Shown: positions 8,919-18,104, numbered from the stretch's first letter. The stretch is 64,000 nt of DNA from Octadecabacter antarcticus 307 (GCF_000155675.2 NC_020911.1:3400501-3464500); one strand, 5' to 3'. Program-made: numbers and translations. The notes: a model not told the origin generated them from the letters alone.

Positions 8919-9482
8919 CTAAGCGCGTTCTGAGTATTCCATTGTCTCGGTGTTGACGACGATATCTTCGTCCTGGCCTACAAACGGCGGCACCATCACG
9001 CGCACGCCGTTGTCCAGAATGGCGGGCTTGAATGAATTGGCGGCAGTCTGACCCTTCACAACAGGTTCCGTCTCGACGATCTTGCAGGTCACTTTCTGCG
9101 GTAAACGCGCATTTAATGCCTCTTCTTCGTGGAATTCGATCACAGCGATCATGCCGTCTTGCAGGAACGGGCGGCAATCGCCAAGCAATTCTGCAGGCAG
9201 TTCGATCTGCTCGTAGGTTTCGATATCCATGAACGTCAGCATTCCATCGGTCTCGTAAAGGAATTGTTGATCTTTCTGCTCCAAACGGACCTTCTCGACT
9301 TTGTCGGCGGACCGGAAGCGTTCGTTTAGTTTGGAACCGTTGCGCAAATTCCGCATTTCGACTTGTGCAAAAGCACCGCCTTTGCCCGGTTTGACATGGT
9401 CGACTTTGACCGCGGCCCACAGACCGCCATTATGTTCAAGGACGTTTCCGATGCGGATTTCGTTACCGTTAATTTTTGCCAT
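8919..9482 (-). CDS. efp: Elongation factor P
   Basis: EF-P of 187 residues, binds between the P and E sites and relieves ribosome stalling at polyproline. Seen: N-terminal KOW-like domain with [16 protein letters not shown], where the Lys at the domain-I tip (PGKGG) is the site that is modified in many bacteria; then EYD-like middle domain [22 protein letters not shown]; and the OB domain with [21 protein letters not shown] choose ATG 9482 ([13 protein letters not shown]) as in the family, not the ATG nine codons upstream. The last residues, TMEYSERA, are encoded by the sequence that recurs beside the IS110 remnant, so the element may have inserted at the efp stop codon and left the protein intact. 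Confidence 0.95.
   Translation of the reverse strand: MAKINGNEIRIGNVLEHNGGLWAAVKVDHVKPGKGGAFAQVEMRNLRNGSKLNERFRSADKVEKVRLEQKDQQFLYETDGMLTFMDIETYEQIELPAELLGDCRPFLQDGMIAVIEFHEEEALNARLPQKVTCKIVETEPVVKGQTAANSFKPAILDNGVRVMVPPFVGQDEDIVVNTETMEYSERA
8923..8942. repeat. Copy 3 of the repeat: the true efp 3' end
   Basis: GCGCGTTCTGAGTATTCCAT inside the efp coding end. Copies 1 and 2 lie on the two sides of the IS110 remnant. Confidence 0.8.
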
Positions 9483-9707
9483 AACCCAAATGTGTCCAAA
9501 CGATGTCAAAAGGTTGTAGTGTAGTTGACGAGCTCTATATCTTGAGACGAGGCACCGCGCAAGCCAACCAGATACTGTTTACAGATTGATCGAGCCATGC
9601 CATAAACGCATAGCTGCCATTCCAAATAAGGACCCCCGAATCGGTTCGAAACAGGCATATTGCACAAACTGCCAGCTACAAGGGCAAAAATAGAACAAGG
9701 ACCGAAT

Positions 9708-10040
9708 ATGCGAGATTTCGTCGATGGCACAGCATTTAACAATGAACAAGGCAATCGCGCCCGCAAGCTTTTTGCGGCAGTGGTATTGGCCGCGTTGGAT
9801 GATGCGATTGCGGACGATAAGAAGTATGGCAACGGGCCTGAACAGATCGCACGCTGGGCACGGTCCCGCGATGGTCGCGAAGTTCTTTCCTGCGCCGGTA
9901 TCGACCCCAACGAACGCGTCGTGACAGGTCTGATGGACTTCGTTGGCAAAGGGGTGCGCACATCTGTGGCTTTGTCACGTGAAGAAAGCGAACGTCGCGC
10001 AGTGGCCGAAGCCGCGGATCAAGAAGTCCGCGCCGCTTAA
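9708..10040 (+). CDS. Small conserved protein, DUF6280-like
   Basis: A 110-residue soluble protein that I recognise as a conserved Rhodobacteraceae type (probably the DUF6280 family), function unknown. It begins MRDFVDGTAFNNEQGNRARK and contains GPEQIARWARSRDGREVLSC and GIDPNERVVTGLMDFVGKG. The ATG at 9708 is preceded by an AAGGA about 10 bases upstream; the in-frame ATG at 9660 lacks this. It is followed by a strong terminator, so it is probably a single-gene unit. Confidence 0.8.
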   Translation: MRDFVDGTAFNNEQGNRARKLFAAVVLAALDDAIADDKKYGNGPEQIARWARSRDGREVLSCAGIDPNERVVTGLMDFVGKGVRTSVALSREESERRAVAEAADQEVRAA

Positions 10041-10076
10041 CCTGCCCCACGTTTTGTCTGCCGATAGCCTACAAAG

Positions 10077-10112
10077 AAAAAACGCGGCCCTCTGCTCGGG
10101 GTCGCGTTTTCT
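10077..10112 (+). terminator. Intrinsic terminator after the small conserved gene
   Basis: Arms AAAACGCGGCC and GGTCGCGTTTT around a short loop, followed by CTTTT, just 37 bases after the stop at 10040. Confidence 0.8.
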
Positions 10113-10119
10113 TTTGTCA

Positions 10120-10648
10120 CTAACCGCCTTGGGCAAAGACGAACATCCAGACGTAAAAGACCGCAGCCTGTGCCGCGCCCAACAGCAAGATCAATGGACG
10201 CATGCGCCACCCTCTGAACCGCAACATTGCAACTGTGTAGAAGCCAAGTGATGCGATCATCTCCATCGGCCCGGCAATCACGGCATGATGATTACGATCC
10301 CAATAGCTGACGGGACTTTAAAATTTCCAATTGCTGATCGGCTAGAAATGCGCCCATCAGTCATCATGATGGAGCATAAGATCAAGGCCAAGATGCAACA
10401 ATGCCGCGCAACAAAGCGCAATCGCCCACCTTGATCGAAGCGCGAGCGCCAAACCCAACCCTATCCCCCACAGGATAATCGAGTTATCGACCCAAAAGAT
10501 GCTTTGCCAAGTATCTGAGAAATACAGTTGCCCAAAGACGATTTTCGGATCCGTGCCCAGCACCCGCCAATGCCGCCGCCGTCACTTTGGATGCATCAGC
10601 TTTGCCAAAGACCGCCAGCCCGAAAATCAGGTGCGCTGGTGTGTTCAT
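10120..10648 (-). pseudogene. Decayed membrane protein next to cobQ
   Basis: Read on the minus strand from ATG 10648: [20 protein letters not shown] and [10 protein letters not shown], then a frame break or deletion near 10555, then [39 protein letters not shown] and LLHLGLDLMLHHDD. The same frame continues past three stops (TGA, TAG, TAA within about 40 bases) into PISNWKF, SPVSYWDRNHHA and GFYTVAMLRF, ending AAVFYVWMFVFAQGG. It is a multi-pass membrane protein of about 190 residues in its intact form, of unknown function; I infer this from the continuing sense in a single frame. It is divergent from cobQ and shares its promoter region. Confidence 0.75.
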
Positions 10649-10700
10649 GCTCTTCCCTCGGACGTCTCGCCTGCCTAAAGAAGTAGCGTGGAGGAACGCC

Positions 10701-12155
10701 ATGACGAAGGCAATAATGATCCAAGGGGCCGGGTCCAATGTGGGGAAATCCATGTTGGTGGCAGGGCTGTGCCGTGCCGCCGTCAAACGCGGGCTGTCCG
10801 TCGCCCCGTTTAAGCCGCAGAACATGTCCAACAACGCGGCCGTTACGTCGGACGGCGGTGAAATTGGCCGTGCGCAAGCACTGCAAGCGCGCGCCTGCGG
10901 GTTGGAACCGCACACGGATATGAACCCTGTGTTATTGAAACCCGAAACTGACGTCGGCGCGCAAGTCATTGTGCAGGGCAAGCGTTTCGCGACCATGAAA
11001 GCGCGGGAATACGGGACCCGAAAGGCCGATCTGATCCCAAAGGTTTTGGAAAGTTATCACCGCCTCGCAAACGCGCACGACCTGATTTTGATCGAAGGCG
11101 CGGGTTCCCCCGCTGAGATCAACCTGCGGGCAGGCGACATCGCCAATATGGGATTTGCCGAAGCCGCAGGTTGCCCAGTTATTCTTGTCGGGGACATCGA
11201 TCGTGGTGGCGTCATTGCGCAATTGGTTGGCACAGATGTGATCCTGCCCGACGCCGACCGCGCCCGCATCAAGGCATTCGCGATCAATAAATTTCGCGGC
11301 GATCCATCCCTGTTTGCCGACGGCATGAGCGCGATCACAGATCACACTGGCTGGCTGCCAATCGGCATCGTGCCTTGGTTTGATGACGCTTGGAAATTGC
11401 CCGCCGAAGACGTGATGGACATCGCAACGCGCAAAGGCGGTGCCATCAAGGTCGTCGTGCCGCGTCTGAACCGGATTGCAAATTTCGACGATCTTGACCC
11501 GCTTGCGGCCCAGCCCGATGTCACCGTTGAAATCATTGAGGCCGGACGCCCCCTGCCCGGTGATGCAGATCTTGTGCTAATCCCCGGGTCCAAATCGACG
11601 ATTGCCGATCTTGCACATTTTCGTGCCCAAGGGTGGGATACGGACCTGCTGGCCCATGTGCGGCGCGGCGGGCATGTGTTGGGTATATGTGGTGGCTATC
11701 AAATGCTTGGCCGTGAGATCGCAGATCCAGATGGAATTGAGGGGCCCGCCAGTCGTGTACGCGGGCTTGGCCTGTTGGATGTCACGACCACCATGTCAGC
11801 GCATAAGCGGTTAAATCTAAGCAATGCGACCTATGACGCGACGGGCGACACCGTGTCAGGCTACGAAATCCACATCGGTGACACCGTTGGTCCGGATCGC
11901 GCCAACGGCTGGCTGGCGCTGGATGGTCGCTCTGAAGGCGCCGCGAGTGTTGATGGGCGGATAAAGGGCTGCTATCTGCACGGGCTTTTCGCCGCAGACG
12001 GGTTTCGCGCCTCGTTTATGGCGGGTATCGGTGCGCCGGTGCAATCAGTGAACTACGACGCCGGCGTGGATGCGACGCTTGATGCGTTGGCGCACCATCT
12101 TGAGACCCATTTGGATGTCACGGCCATTTTAGGCTTGGCCGAAACTATCCCTTAG
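10701..12155 (+). CDS. cobQ: Cobyric acid synthase (adenosylcobyrinate a,c-diamide amidase)
   Basis: A 484-residue enzyme that amidates side chains b, d, e and g of adenosylcobyrinic acid a,c-diamide, using Gln and ATP, in vitamin B12 synthesis. Seen: N-terminal ATP domain with P-loop GAGSNVGKS at residues 8-16, [13 protein letters not shown], and [17 protein letters not shown]-terminal class I glutaminase-like domain with nucleophile Cys in [11 protein letters not shown] and the His in [11 protein letters not shown] 10701 has GGAGG nine bases upstream; frames open further upstream overlap the divergent pseudogene and are rejected. No cobalamin riboswitch was recognised in the short leader. 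Confidence 0.95.
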   Translation: MTKAIMIQGAGSNVGKSMLVAGLCRAAVKRGLSVAPFKPQNMSNNAAVTSDGGEIGRAQALQARACGLEPHTDMNPVLLKPETDVGAQVIVQGKRFATMKAREYGTRKADLIPKVLESYHRLANAHDLILIEGAGSPAEINLRAGDIANMGFAEAAGCPVILVGDIDRGGVIAQLVGTDVILPDADRARIKAFAINKFRGDPSLFADGMSAITDHTGWLPIGIVPWFDDAWKLPAEDVMDIATRKGGAIKVVVPRLNRIANFDDLDPLAAQPDVTVEIIEAGRPLPGDADLVLIPGSKSTIADLAHFRAQGWDTDLLAHVRRGGHVLGICGGYQMLGREIADPDGIEGPASRVRGLGLLDVTTTMSAHKRLNLSNATYDATGDTVSGYEIHIGDTVGPDRANGWLALDGRSEGAASVDGRIKGCYLHGLFAADGFRASFMAGIGAPVQSVNYDAGVDATLDALAHHLETHLDVTAILGLAETIP

Positions 12156-12198
12156 GCGGCGTGACGATCTCCTTTGGCAAGGCGGCCCGCAGCTTGGT

Positions 12199-13344
12199 CT
12201 ATTCGAATTCTTTGCTCGACAGGATGCGGTAAATTTCCCGCCGGACCAATTTGCGCACATTGCGGGTGATCCGCTCACCCATAGGTCCCGCTAATTCCTC
12301 GCGCACGACTTCTGACACAAGCGTGCGCAGCGCATCTTCGTCTAGCGACACGCTCCCCGTGTCCAGCAACCCATCCAAATCATCATCGCCGTAGTCGTCA
12401 TCATCGCCTTCGTCATCGCCAAAGTCGTAATCTTGCTCTTCGCCTGCACCCGCACGGTCTTTTGGCGCGGCATCGACAGCGGCGCTGCGGTGTTCAAACG
12501 AAATCGTGATATCGTCAATCTCAGCTTCAAAATCAGGGGTTATTTGTGCTACTTCTTCGGCGACTTGAACGTCATCTAAGCTGCGCACAACCGAACCAGG
12601 CCACGCGATGGTTTCACCCATCACTTTATCTTCGACTTCGCTGCCGTCAGGTTCAAAGTCTTGAACATCATTGGTGATTGCGGCTTCGAGTTCGGCAATC
12701 GAAGCAATCAACTTGGATCGGTCCGGAGTTTGTCCTGCAGTTGTAACGCTGTCGTCTCTGGCTGTGGCTGTATCTGTGGCTTCGGAGAAACCCGCTTGGG
12801 CTGGGACGGCTGCAAGGCCTGCTTTGCGCGCCTCGTTTGCGGAAACCCAGTCCATATCTGTCAGTTGTAAACCATCAAATTGGGGGACATCATCATCAGC
12901 CACAGCTTCATCGGTTGAGATATTTGCGTCTGAGGCAGATGCGGTCGGGACCCGAACGGACGCGACGTCAGCGGCTTTCTCCTCAGTCTCACCATCAGGC
13001 TTGACCGCCTCGGGTTGGTGCACATCTTGTTCTGCGCTGATTTCTTCGACCCAACCGGCGTCTTCATAACCTTCATCGTCTTCTGCGCTGTGATATTCTT
13101 CTGCTTTAATCGCGTTTTGGGACGTGGTGTCGTTGTCCACGACCATGAACGCCGGGGTCAGTACGAATTTATCCAGCATCGATTCGCCGACTTCGGCAAC
13201 GTCTTCGGGCAGGTCTTGTTCTGACGCTTCGTCGGCCACTATAGGGGCCGGATCACGCGTACGCGCCTTATCTCCATCGCTGACAAGCCTGCGGATGGAC
13301 GATAGCACGTCCTCGATTTCGACATTGGTTACTGGATCGGACAT
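12199..13344 (-). CDS. Acidic PopZ-like protein
   Basis: A 381-residue, strongly acidic, probably disordered protein. The N-terminal EDVLSSIRRLVSD resembles the DUF2497/PopZ signature (EEILASIRRIISD). The middle is low-complexity, rich in Asp, Glu and Ala, with DYDFGDDEGDDDDYGDDD near residue 325. The C-terminal 45 residues, including LVSEVVREELAGPMGERI and RKLVRREIYRIL, look like a folded helical module that could oligomerise. The architecture (short N-terminal helix, acidic linker, helical C-terminus) is that of the polar scaffold PopZ, but the similarity is short. AGGA precedes the ATG by about 7 bases. It lies 76 bases after the TolC gene on the same strand, possibly the same transcript. 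Confidence 0.6.
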   Translation of the reverse strand: MSDPVTNVEIEDVLSSIRRLVSDGDKARTRDPAPIVADEASEQDLPEDVAEVGESMLDKFVLTPAFMVVDNDTTSQNAIKAEEYHSAEDDEGYEDAGWVEEISAEQDVHQPEAVKPDGETEEKAADVASVRVPTASASDANISTDEAVADDDVPQFDGLQLTDMDWVSANEARKAGLAAVPAQAGFSEATDTATARDDSVTTAGQTPDRSKLIASIAELEAAITNDVQDFEPDGSEVEDKVMGETIAWPGSVVRSLDDVQVAEEVAQITPDFEAEIDDITISFEHRSAAVDAAPKDRAGAGEEQDYDFGDDEGDDDDYGDDDLDGLLDTGSVSLDEDALRTLVSEVVREELAGPMGERITRNVRKLVRREIYRILSSKEFE

Positions 13345-13420
13345 TGTTTATCCTGCTTAAGCCTCAACTCATACTTTAGCCTGCCACACGATTCCAAACA
13401 ACCGATAGTCGGGATTTGAT

Positions 13421-14809
13421 CTATTCTCCGATGGAGCGTAAAATCCGGTCCAGCGCTTGGCCCTGCTGCGAATAGGTCGCGGGGGCTTCACGCACGAGGT
13501 TATAGTAGGCCGCCGGATCATAGGTTTGCACACCAAGGTTCAGATGATCTGACGTCAGCAGGCCCATCGCCGCCAAAACGCGGTAGCTTGCGACGACTTC
13601 ATCAGCCTGCGCAGAAATCGTGTTGGCCTGCGCGTCGAGCAGTTCTTGTTCCGCGTTTAACACATCCAGCGTCGTGCGTGCGCCCAGCGTTGCTTCTTCG
13701 CGGACACCACGAAAGGCAGTCCGCGCAGCGCGGACTTGAAGGGCGGACGACTCACTGCTGGCACGGGCGACGCGCAAACCGGCATAGGCATTGCCAACGT
13801 TCTGATTCACACCTTGGCTGGTGATCAAGAGCGTGGAACGTGACGCATCGCGGCGCGCCTGTGCTTGGCGGATAATCGATTGCAGCTGGCCGCCCTGATA
13901 GATCATGCCGCCATAGGTCAGGCCCAATTGCTGTGTACTGTCTCCCTGATCCGTCAAGCCAACTGTTCCACTCAGATTCAGTCTAGGATTCAACGCGGCC
14001 TCGGCGCGGCGGATGTTTAGCTCAGCCACGGAAACGCCGAGTTGGGCGCCGATCACATCCGGATGGCGGCGCACCGCAAAGGCGCGCGCATCTTCGATAT
14101 TCTGCTGTACGGCTGCTGGACTGACGACATCCAGTCGACCCGGTGCACGGCCCACTGCAGCGCGGAATTCTTCGTTCGCCTGAACAAGCGCACCTTCTGC
14201 GGCAGCCAACTGGCTTTGCGACGCAGCACGCCGCGCCTCTGCCAACGCCACATCGGTACGGGTGACTTCGCCTACGTCAAAGCGGTCCTGCGCCGCACGC
14301 AGTTCTTGACTGATGACGCCAACATTACTGCGCCGCAGGACAAGAAATTCAGACTGACGCCGCACATTCATAAAAGCATCTACCGCACGAAACAGGACCT
14401 GCTGTTCAATTTGGACCAGACCCTCACGAGTCTGCAAAACAAGCTCTTTTTGGACTTCGGTGGCCAGCGCACTTGCACCACCATCGTGCAGCAGCAGGCT
14501 TGCTGTAACAGAGATTGCCCCACTCAAATCATCAGACAAACTACTGGACGAAGGGTCGGCGGAGGACGCCGCGTAAACAGCCTGCGCCTGCCATGTGATG
14601 ACCGTGCGTAGGGCTGCCAACGACTGCGCCACATCCTCGTCCGCTGCACGTAGCAGCGCACGGTTTTGATCCAACAGACCAGAATTGTGGTACGCATCGC
14701 GCAATACATCCGCGAGCGAATCTGCACGCGCTGATGAGCCCAGAACCGTAAGCGAAAGGCACATCGTGGCGAACAGGCGGCCCAGAATCTTGGTCATAGT
14801 CACGGTCAT
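13421..14809 (-). CDS. tolC: TolC-family outer membrane efflux protein
   Basis: A 462-residue outer membrane channel of type I secretion or RND efflux systems. Seen: signal peptide (LFATMCLSLTVLGSSARA), two repeated long helical halves, and family motifs such as EVTRTDVALAEARRAASQSQ and LGARTTLDVLNAEQELLDAQ. It would form a trimeric beta-barrel with a periplasmic alpha tunnel. The first ATG (14809) has AAGGAA six bases upstream; a second ATG lies four codons later. It may serve the calcium-binding RTX protein at 47677 as the outer membrane exit, but that is inference. Confidence 0.9.
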   Translation of the reverse strand: MTVTMTKILGRLFATMCLSLTVLGSSARADSLADVLRDAYHNSGLLDQNRALLRAADEDVAQSLAALRTVITWQAQAVYAASSADPSSSSLSDDLSGAISVTASLLLHDGGASALATEVQKELVLQTREGLVQIEQQVLFRAVDAFMNVRRQSEFLVLRRSNVGVISQELRAAQDRFDVGEVTRTDVALAEARRAASQSQLAAAEGALVQANEEFRAAVGRAPGRLDVVSPAAVQQNIEDARAFAVRRHPDVIGAQLGVSVAELNIRRAEAALNPRLNLSGTVGLTDQGDSTQQLGLTYGGMIYQGGQLQSIIRQAQARRDASRSTLLITSQGVNQNVGNAYAGLRVARASSESSALQVRAARTAFRGVREEATLGARTTLDVLNAEQELLDAQANTISAQADEVVASYRVLAAMGLLTSDHLNLGVQTYDPAAYYNLVREAPATYSQQGQALDRILRSIGE

Positions 14810-14871
14810 GGTTGATTCCTTATCAAATCAGATGCCAGCGTCCGTTCCGGCGCATGCGGCGAATGGGTCTG

Positions 14872-15525
14872 TCAGAACGTAAATTCGGCTTCTTTAGCAA
14901 ATCCAGGCAACATAGGGGCGCCAGCATTAAACGACATGCGCCAATTCACCGCGCCGTCAACCTTGCGTCCAATGCGCACCACGCCCAAAGCGCCCTCAGT
15001 AAAGATCGCAACGATGCGCCCACCGTCTTTAATTTGTGCCAGCAGGTTTGAGGGAATGTGTTCAACCGCGCCTTGAAGTATGATCACGTCATATGGGCCA
15101 TTCTTGGCCGCACCGTCCACCAAAGCACCCTCAAATACGGCCGCGTTATCAACCCCGTGATCGGACAGATTCTGCTGTGCTTCTTGCGCCCGGTCCGGTT
15201 CATCTTCTACGGCGACGACAAAATCGGCCAATTGTGCGAGAACTGCTGTCGAATAGCCAAGCCCACATCCAAGGTCGAGCACGACATCGTTAGGCTGCAC
15301 ATCGACAGCCTCAAGCATCTTGGCCAGCGTGCGCGCCTCAAGCAGCACACGACCTGCACCAATGTCGACATTTTCGCCGACATAGGCAGCTTCGCGTTTT
15401 GCGTCAGGCACATAGTCCTCACGCGCAACACTCAGCAACGCATCAATAATGGGAAATTTGGTCACATCGGATGGGCGCACTTGTGTGTCCACCATCGTCG
15501 TTCTACGGGTTTGATAGTCAGCCAC
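14872..15525 (-). CDS. Protein-L-isoaspartate O-methyltransferase family protein
   Basis: A 217-residue S-adenosylmethionine-dependent methyltransferase of the Pcm family, which repairs isoaspartyl residues. Seen: SAM motif I VLDLGCGLGYSTAVLAQL, and VIILQGAVEHIPSNLLAQIK at post-motif positions. In Rhodobacteraceae this gene type normally sits immediately before tolC, as here (62 bases apart, same direction), so a joint transcript is likely. Enzymatic specificity is inferred from the family. Confidence 0.88.
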   Translation of the reverse strand: MADYQTRRTTMVDTQVRPSDVTKFPIIDALLSVAREDYVPDAKREAAYVGENVDIGAGRVLLEARTLAKMLEAVDVQPNDVVLDLGCGLGYSTAVLAQLADFVVAVEDEPDRAQEAQQNLSDHGVDNAAVFEGALVDGAAKNGPYDVIILQGAVEHIPSNLLAQIKDGGRIVAIFTEGALGVVRIGRKVDGAVNWRMSFNAGAPMLPGFAKEAEFTF

Positions 15526-15686
15526 TTGCTAAACTCTTTCGTTCAGAATCTACAAGTCTTAGATGCCACAGCGCCCGCCTCCCCGCAACGGCCCATTACG
15601 TTGCCGCCTGCATCGCATTTGGACCACGACCAAACATCCTATTGAACCACCCCGGATTCGCCGCTAGAGCACTACCAACCACAGAT

Positions 15687-15760
15687 GGCGAGTTGGCGGA
15701 GTGGTTACGCAGCGGATTGCAAATCCGTGTACAGGAGTTCGATTCTCCTACTCGCCTCCA
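15687..15760 (+). tRNA. tRNA-Cys (GCA)
   Basis: Acceptor arms GGCGAGT (15687-15693) and ACTCGCC (15750-15756), discriminator T, encoded CCA at 15758-15760. The anticodon stem CGGAT/ATCCG encloses TTGCAAA-type loop with anticodon GCA, and the T-arm reads AGGAGTTCGATTCTCCT. Its 3' 45 bases serve as the attachment site of the element that follows. Confidence 0.95.
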
Positions 15761-15761
15761 A
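15716..15761. repeat. attL: 46-bp direct repeat overlapping the tRNA-Cys 3' end
   Basis: Starts ATTGCAAATCCGTG and ends ACTCGCCTCCAA; the identical sequence recurs at 20696-20741. This is the duplicated core expected from a tyrosine-recombinase integration into a tRNA gene. Confidence 0.92.
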
Positions 15762-15922
15762 TATATTGTGTTTTTTTACTCAAATAACACCATAAAACAC
15801 AAGATGTAGTATTAGCCATTCTGTACACAACTCGTACACAGTCCGCCCGCAGTTTTTGCTCTGATTATGACAGCTTTCAAACTAGTGTATGTTGAACAGA
15901 CACTTAACGACGTTGGCTGGTG

Positions 15923-16380
15923 ATGAGTTACGGCATTTATACAATAAAAGTGCACAAAAAGTTGAAGCTGGATAAACGTGCAAACAGTGCAAACTGGTAT
16001 GCGCGGCTGACGCTAGACAACGGCAAGCGCATTGTACGCAGCATGAAGACGGAAGACTTGGAGCAAGCTAAAGAGCGTGCACTTGAACTTTACTACGACA
16101 CCCGAGCACGTATCAAAAACAAGCTGCCCGCCCAAACACGCAAATTTAGGCATGTTGCAGAGTTTGCCGTACAGCGGATGCAAAACGAACTGAATGATGG
16201 CTACGGTAAGCAGGCTTACAAAGACTATATATCAGCTTTGACACGTTGGTTGATGCCCTACTTTGGCAGCACAGATATAGACAAGATTGACTTGGCTGCG
16301 CTGACCGCTTTTGATCACTGGCGCACACAAAAACATACCAAGCAGTTCTCACAAAGCGGCATCTGCAAGCAAACGATGAG
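15923..16380 (+). pseudogene. Tyrosine integrase, N-terminal part only
   Basis: About 150 residues of a phage-type integrase: the arm-binding region (DNGKRIVRSMKTEDLEQAKE) and core-binding SAM-like domain (YISALTRWLMPYFGSTDIDK, LTAFDHWRTQKH). The catalytic domain with the R-H-R-Y tetrad is missing, cut off near 16370 by a partial hairpin repeat and an IS3 fragment. ATG 15923 follows the in-frame GTG at 15920. It lies 162 bases inside attL, as expected for the enzyme that integrated this element. Confidence 0.88.
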
Positions 16381-16384
16381 AGGG
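16363..16384 (-). repeat. Hairpin element, partial copy (1 of 23)
   Basis: On the minus strand CCCTCTCATCGTTTGC, then TTGCAG: 5' edge and left stem, right edge lost. It sits exactly at the broken junction between integrase and IS3 fragment. Confidence 0.6.
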
Positions 16385-16727
16385 CAGCGGGACGACGCGA
16401 AGGGCTTAGAAGTTTCCCGATGCAGCCTCCTTTAGGATCAGCTTGTCCAACGTAAGGTCCGATACTGCTCGGCGAAGACGCTCGTTCTCTTTCTGTAACC
16501 GCTTCAGTTCCTTGAGTTGTTCTGTGCCCGTTCCGCCGTACTTCTTCTTCCAACGGTAATAGGTTTGTTCAGTCACACTGATCTGACGGATCGCGTCAAT
16601 CCGGGGCATACCTTGCCCCATTAGAACTTCAACCTACCGTAACTTCACGATAATCTCTTCAGGCTTGGGTCTCTTGATGGCCATTTATGGTCCTCCGGTT
16701 CCTAACTATAGGGGCGGACCACTTCAA
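16385..16727 (-). mobile_element. IS3-family fragment (5' end with orfA)
   Basis: The minus strand begins TGAAGTGGTCCGCCCC, an IS3-type terminal sequence like that of the element at 23564, then runs through orfA into the first residues of orfB (LLSPSRR) before being cut. A run of 12 G follows the end at 16729-16740. Confidence 0.75.
16406..16684 (-). pseudogene. IS3 orfA (helix-turn-helix subunit), nonsense-mutated
   Basis: Small transposase subunit that recognises the IS ends. Reads MAIKRPKPEEIIVKLR, then TAG where Gln is expected, then VEVLMGQGMPRIDAIRQI, SVTEQTYYRWKKKYGG and leucine-zipper LKRLQKENERLRRAVSDL. OrfB is almost entirely missing. Confidence 0.85.
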
Positions 16728-16918
16728 AGGGGGGGGGGGCTCAATAATTCTATAACATTCATAAGATGTCCCATTCCGTACCCTCACATTGATGCTCGGC
16801 GCCATGTCTTTTTCATACTAGCGGCCTGAAAGATGGAAGAAACCCACCTGTGCCATCAATGCATTCTCCTGTGCTGGTTTACTGCTCAATTATATCGCAG
16901 CGCAAAGTTTAGGGCAAT

Positions 16919-17395
16919 TTATAGAGGTATCTTAATGTTTAATGTGTTAGCGTCACCCAAATCCCTCCCTTTGGTACCATCAAATAAGACACGGACAAGC
17001 ACGGAAATGAGTAAATCACTTCCCTCACTTTTTACATCCTTCGCTATCAAATCAGTCAGAGCAAGAACGGTATGTTCGTCATCTTTATCAAGATCAGATG
17101 GCTTACAGTAGCCCATCTCCCACGACGGGAATGAGCGTTTACTTACGTCACCTTGCCACGCGATATACGGAGATCCATGTCGAGTGTCCCTACAAATGCG
17201 AGCATAACAACGCCCTACCGCTTCGGCGTCACCCTCAAGAACTTGAAAAAACAAATTTTTATCGTAAATAAGAAGCCCAGTTATGTCGTCGCCAGCATTA
17301 TTATACCTCGATATTTCAATAATAGAATTGATGCCATCCAGTGTCATATCATCCTGGGTGTGGCTTACGTAAATAAGTTGCTTTATTACTGACAT
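16919..17395 (-). CDS. BLUF-domain blue-light sensor
   Basis: A 158-residue protein with a complete BLUF domain (flavin-binding blue-light photoreceptor). Residues match the known photocycle set in spacing: Tyr9 (QLIYVSH), Asn32/Asn33 (SRYNNAGDDITGLLIY), Gln51 (FFQVLEGD), and Trp92/Met94 (PSWEMGY), with the 42-residue Tyr-to-Gln and 43-residue Gln-to-Met spacings of AppA. The C-terminal 55 residues (DLIAKDVKSEGSDLLISVLV) are helical with no output enzyme, so this is a short BLUF protein acting through protein contact. It is cargo of the tRNA-Cys element; its partner could be the nearby membrane or winged-helix proteins, which is inference. GGGAGAACGG precedes the start. Confidence 0.93.
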   Translation of the reverse strand: MSVIKQLIYVSHTQDDMTLDGINSIIEISRYNNAGDDITGLLIYDKNLFFQVLEGDAEAVGRCYARICRDTRHGSPYIAWQGDVSKRSFPSWEMGYCKPSDLDKDDEHTVLALTDLIAKDVKSEGSDLLISVLVRVLFDGTKGRDLGDANTLNIKIPL

Positions 17396-17559
17396 GCTAC
17401 CGTTCTCCCAATTCTACACTCCTTAATGGTTATGATAAGCTCAAAATTTTACCTAGTTTTAGTGCACACTATAATAAATTTAGTTTGACAAATATTGTAC
17501 CTTCAGGAATAATTAAAAAAATCAACACGATACGTTTCACAGCGCTTACACTCATCTTT

Positions 17560-17856
17560 TCAAATAATATCCTTACCTACCAAGACACATTCAGCTTGAA
17601 CTCGCTCACCACTGTTTATCCGAAATATAATGTCGCCTAATGGATCATCAAATTGATATTGGGCTGTACCAAATCTATTTTTAACTTCAAAAATAACTAG
17701 ATCATCAAGTACATTACCACCTGGTTAAAACTGCAAATTAAGGCTTGTACCATCCGGCATATGTCCGTTAATTTCACTTGGCATACATGCGGCAAGAGTT
17801 ATTAGCGTTGAGGCACATGTACTCAGGCTTAAATACTTAAAGAAATTGCAGTTCAC
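17560..17856 (-). pseudogene. Small lipoprotein, one in-frame stop
   Basis: A 98-codon frame starting at GTG 17856 with a strong GAGGAG six bases upstream. The signal peptide ends in a lipobox, TLITLAAC, giving a Cys at residue 24. The frame then has one TAA at codon 44 (17725-17727) and continues GGNVLDDLVIFEVKNRFG, AQYQFDDPLGDIIFRINSG and ends VQAECVLVGKDII. Continued sense after the stop argues for a real gene with one nonsense mutation. Function unknown; no family recognised. Confidence 0.6.
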
Positions 17857-17999
17857 GGCTTACTCCTCTAAAATTCTCTCGGTATTAGAGAATATTGTGT
17901 AAACAACTTAGCCAAATCTATACAACAACACGCTTAGACTAAGGCCTAAATTTAGGGCATTTATACCAATTTAATGAACCAAACCGTTAAAGCCATTAA

Positions 18000-18100
18000 G
18001 TCCCAACATGACACTTGTGTGGCATGCCGTCAATGCCTACTTTGCGATGAAGATACCCTATACATTTAAAAGTATACCGAGCATAATTAAAGGCATAATG
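18000..18100. promoter_or_regulatory. Upstream segment of module copy 1 (forward orientation)
   Basis: About 100 bases before the winged-helix gene. Two blocks in it, TCCCAACATG...GTCAATGCCTA and TTTAAAAGTATACCGAGCAT, recur in reverse orientation at 19669-19770 before the second module copy. It presumably contains the promoter and operator of the module. Confidence 0.55.
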
Positions 18101-18104
18101 ATTG

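Noticed and set aside
10500..10700. Cobalamin riboswitch before cobQ
   Set aside because: The space is taken by the divergent pseudogene; no B12-box-like sequence seen.
16729..16740. Run of 12 G as a phase-variation tract
   Set aside because: It lies outside any gene, at the end of an IS3 fragment; more likely a slippage scar or sequencing artefact.
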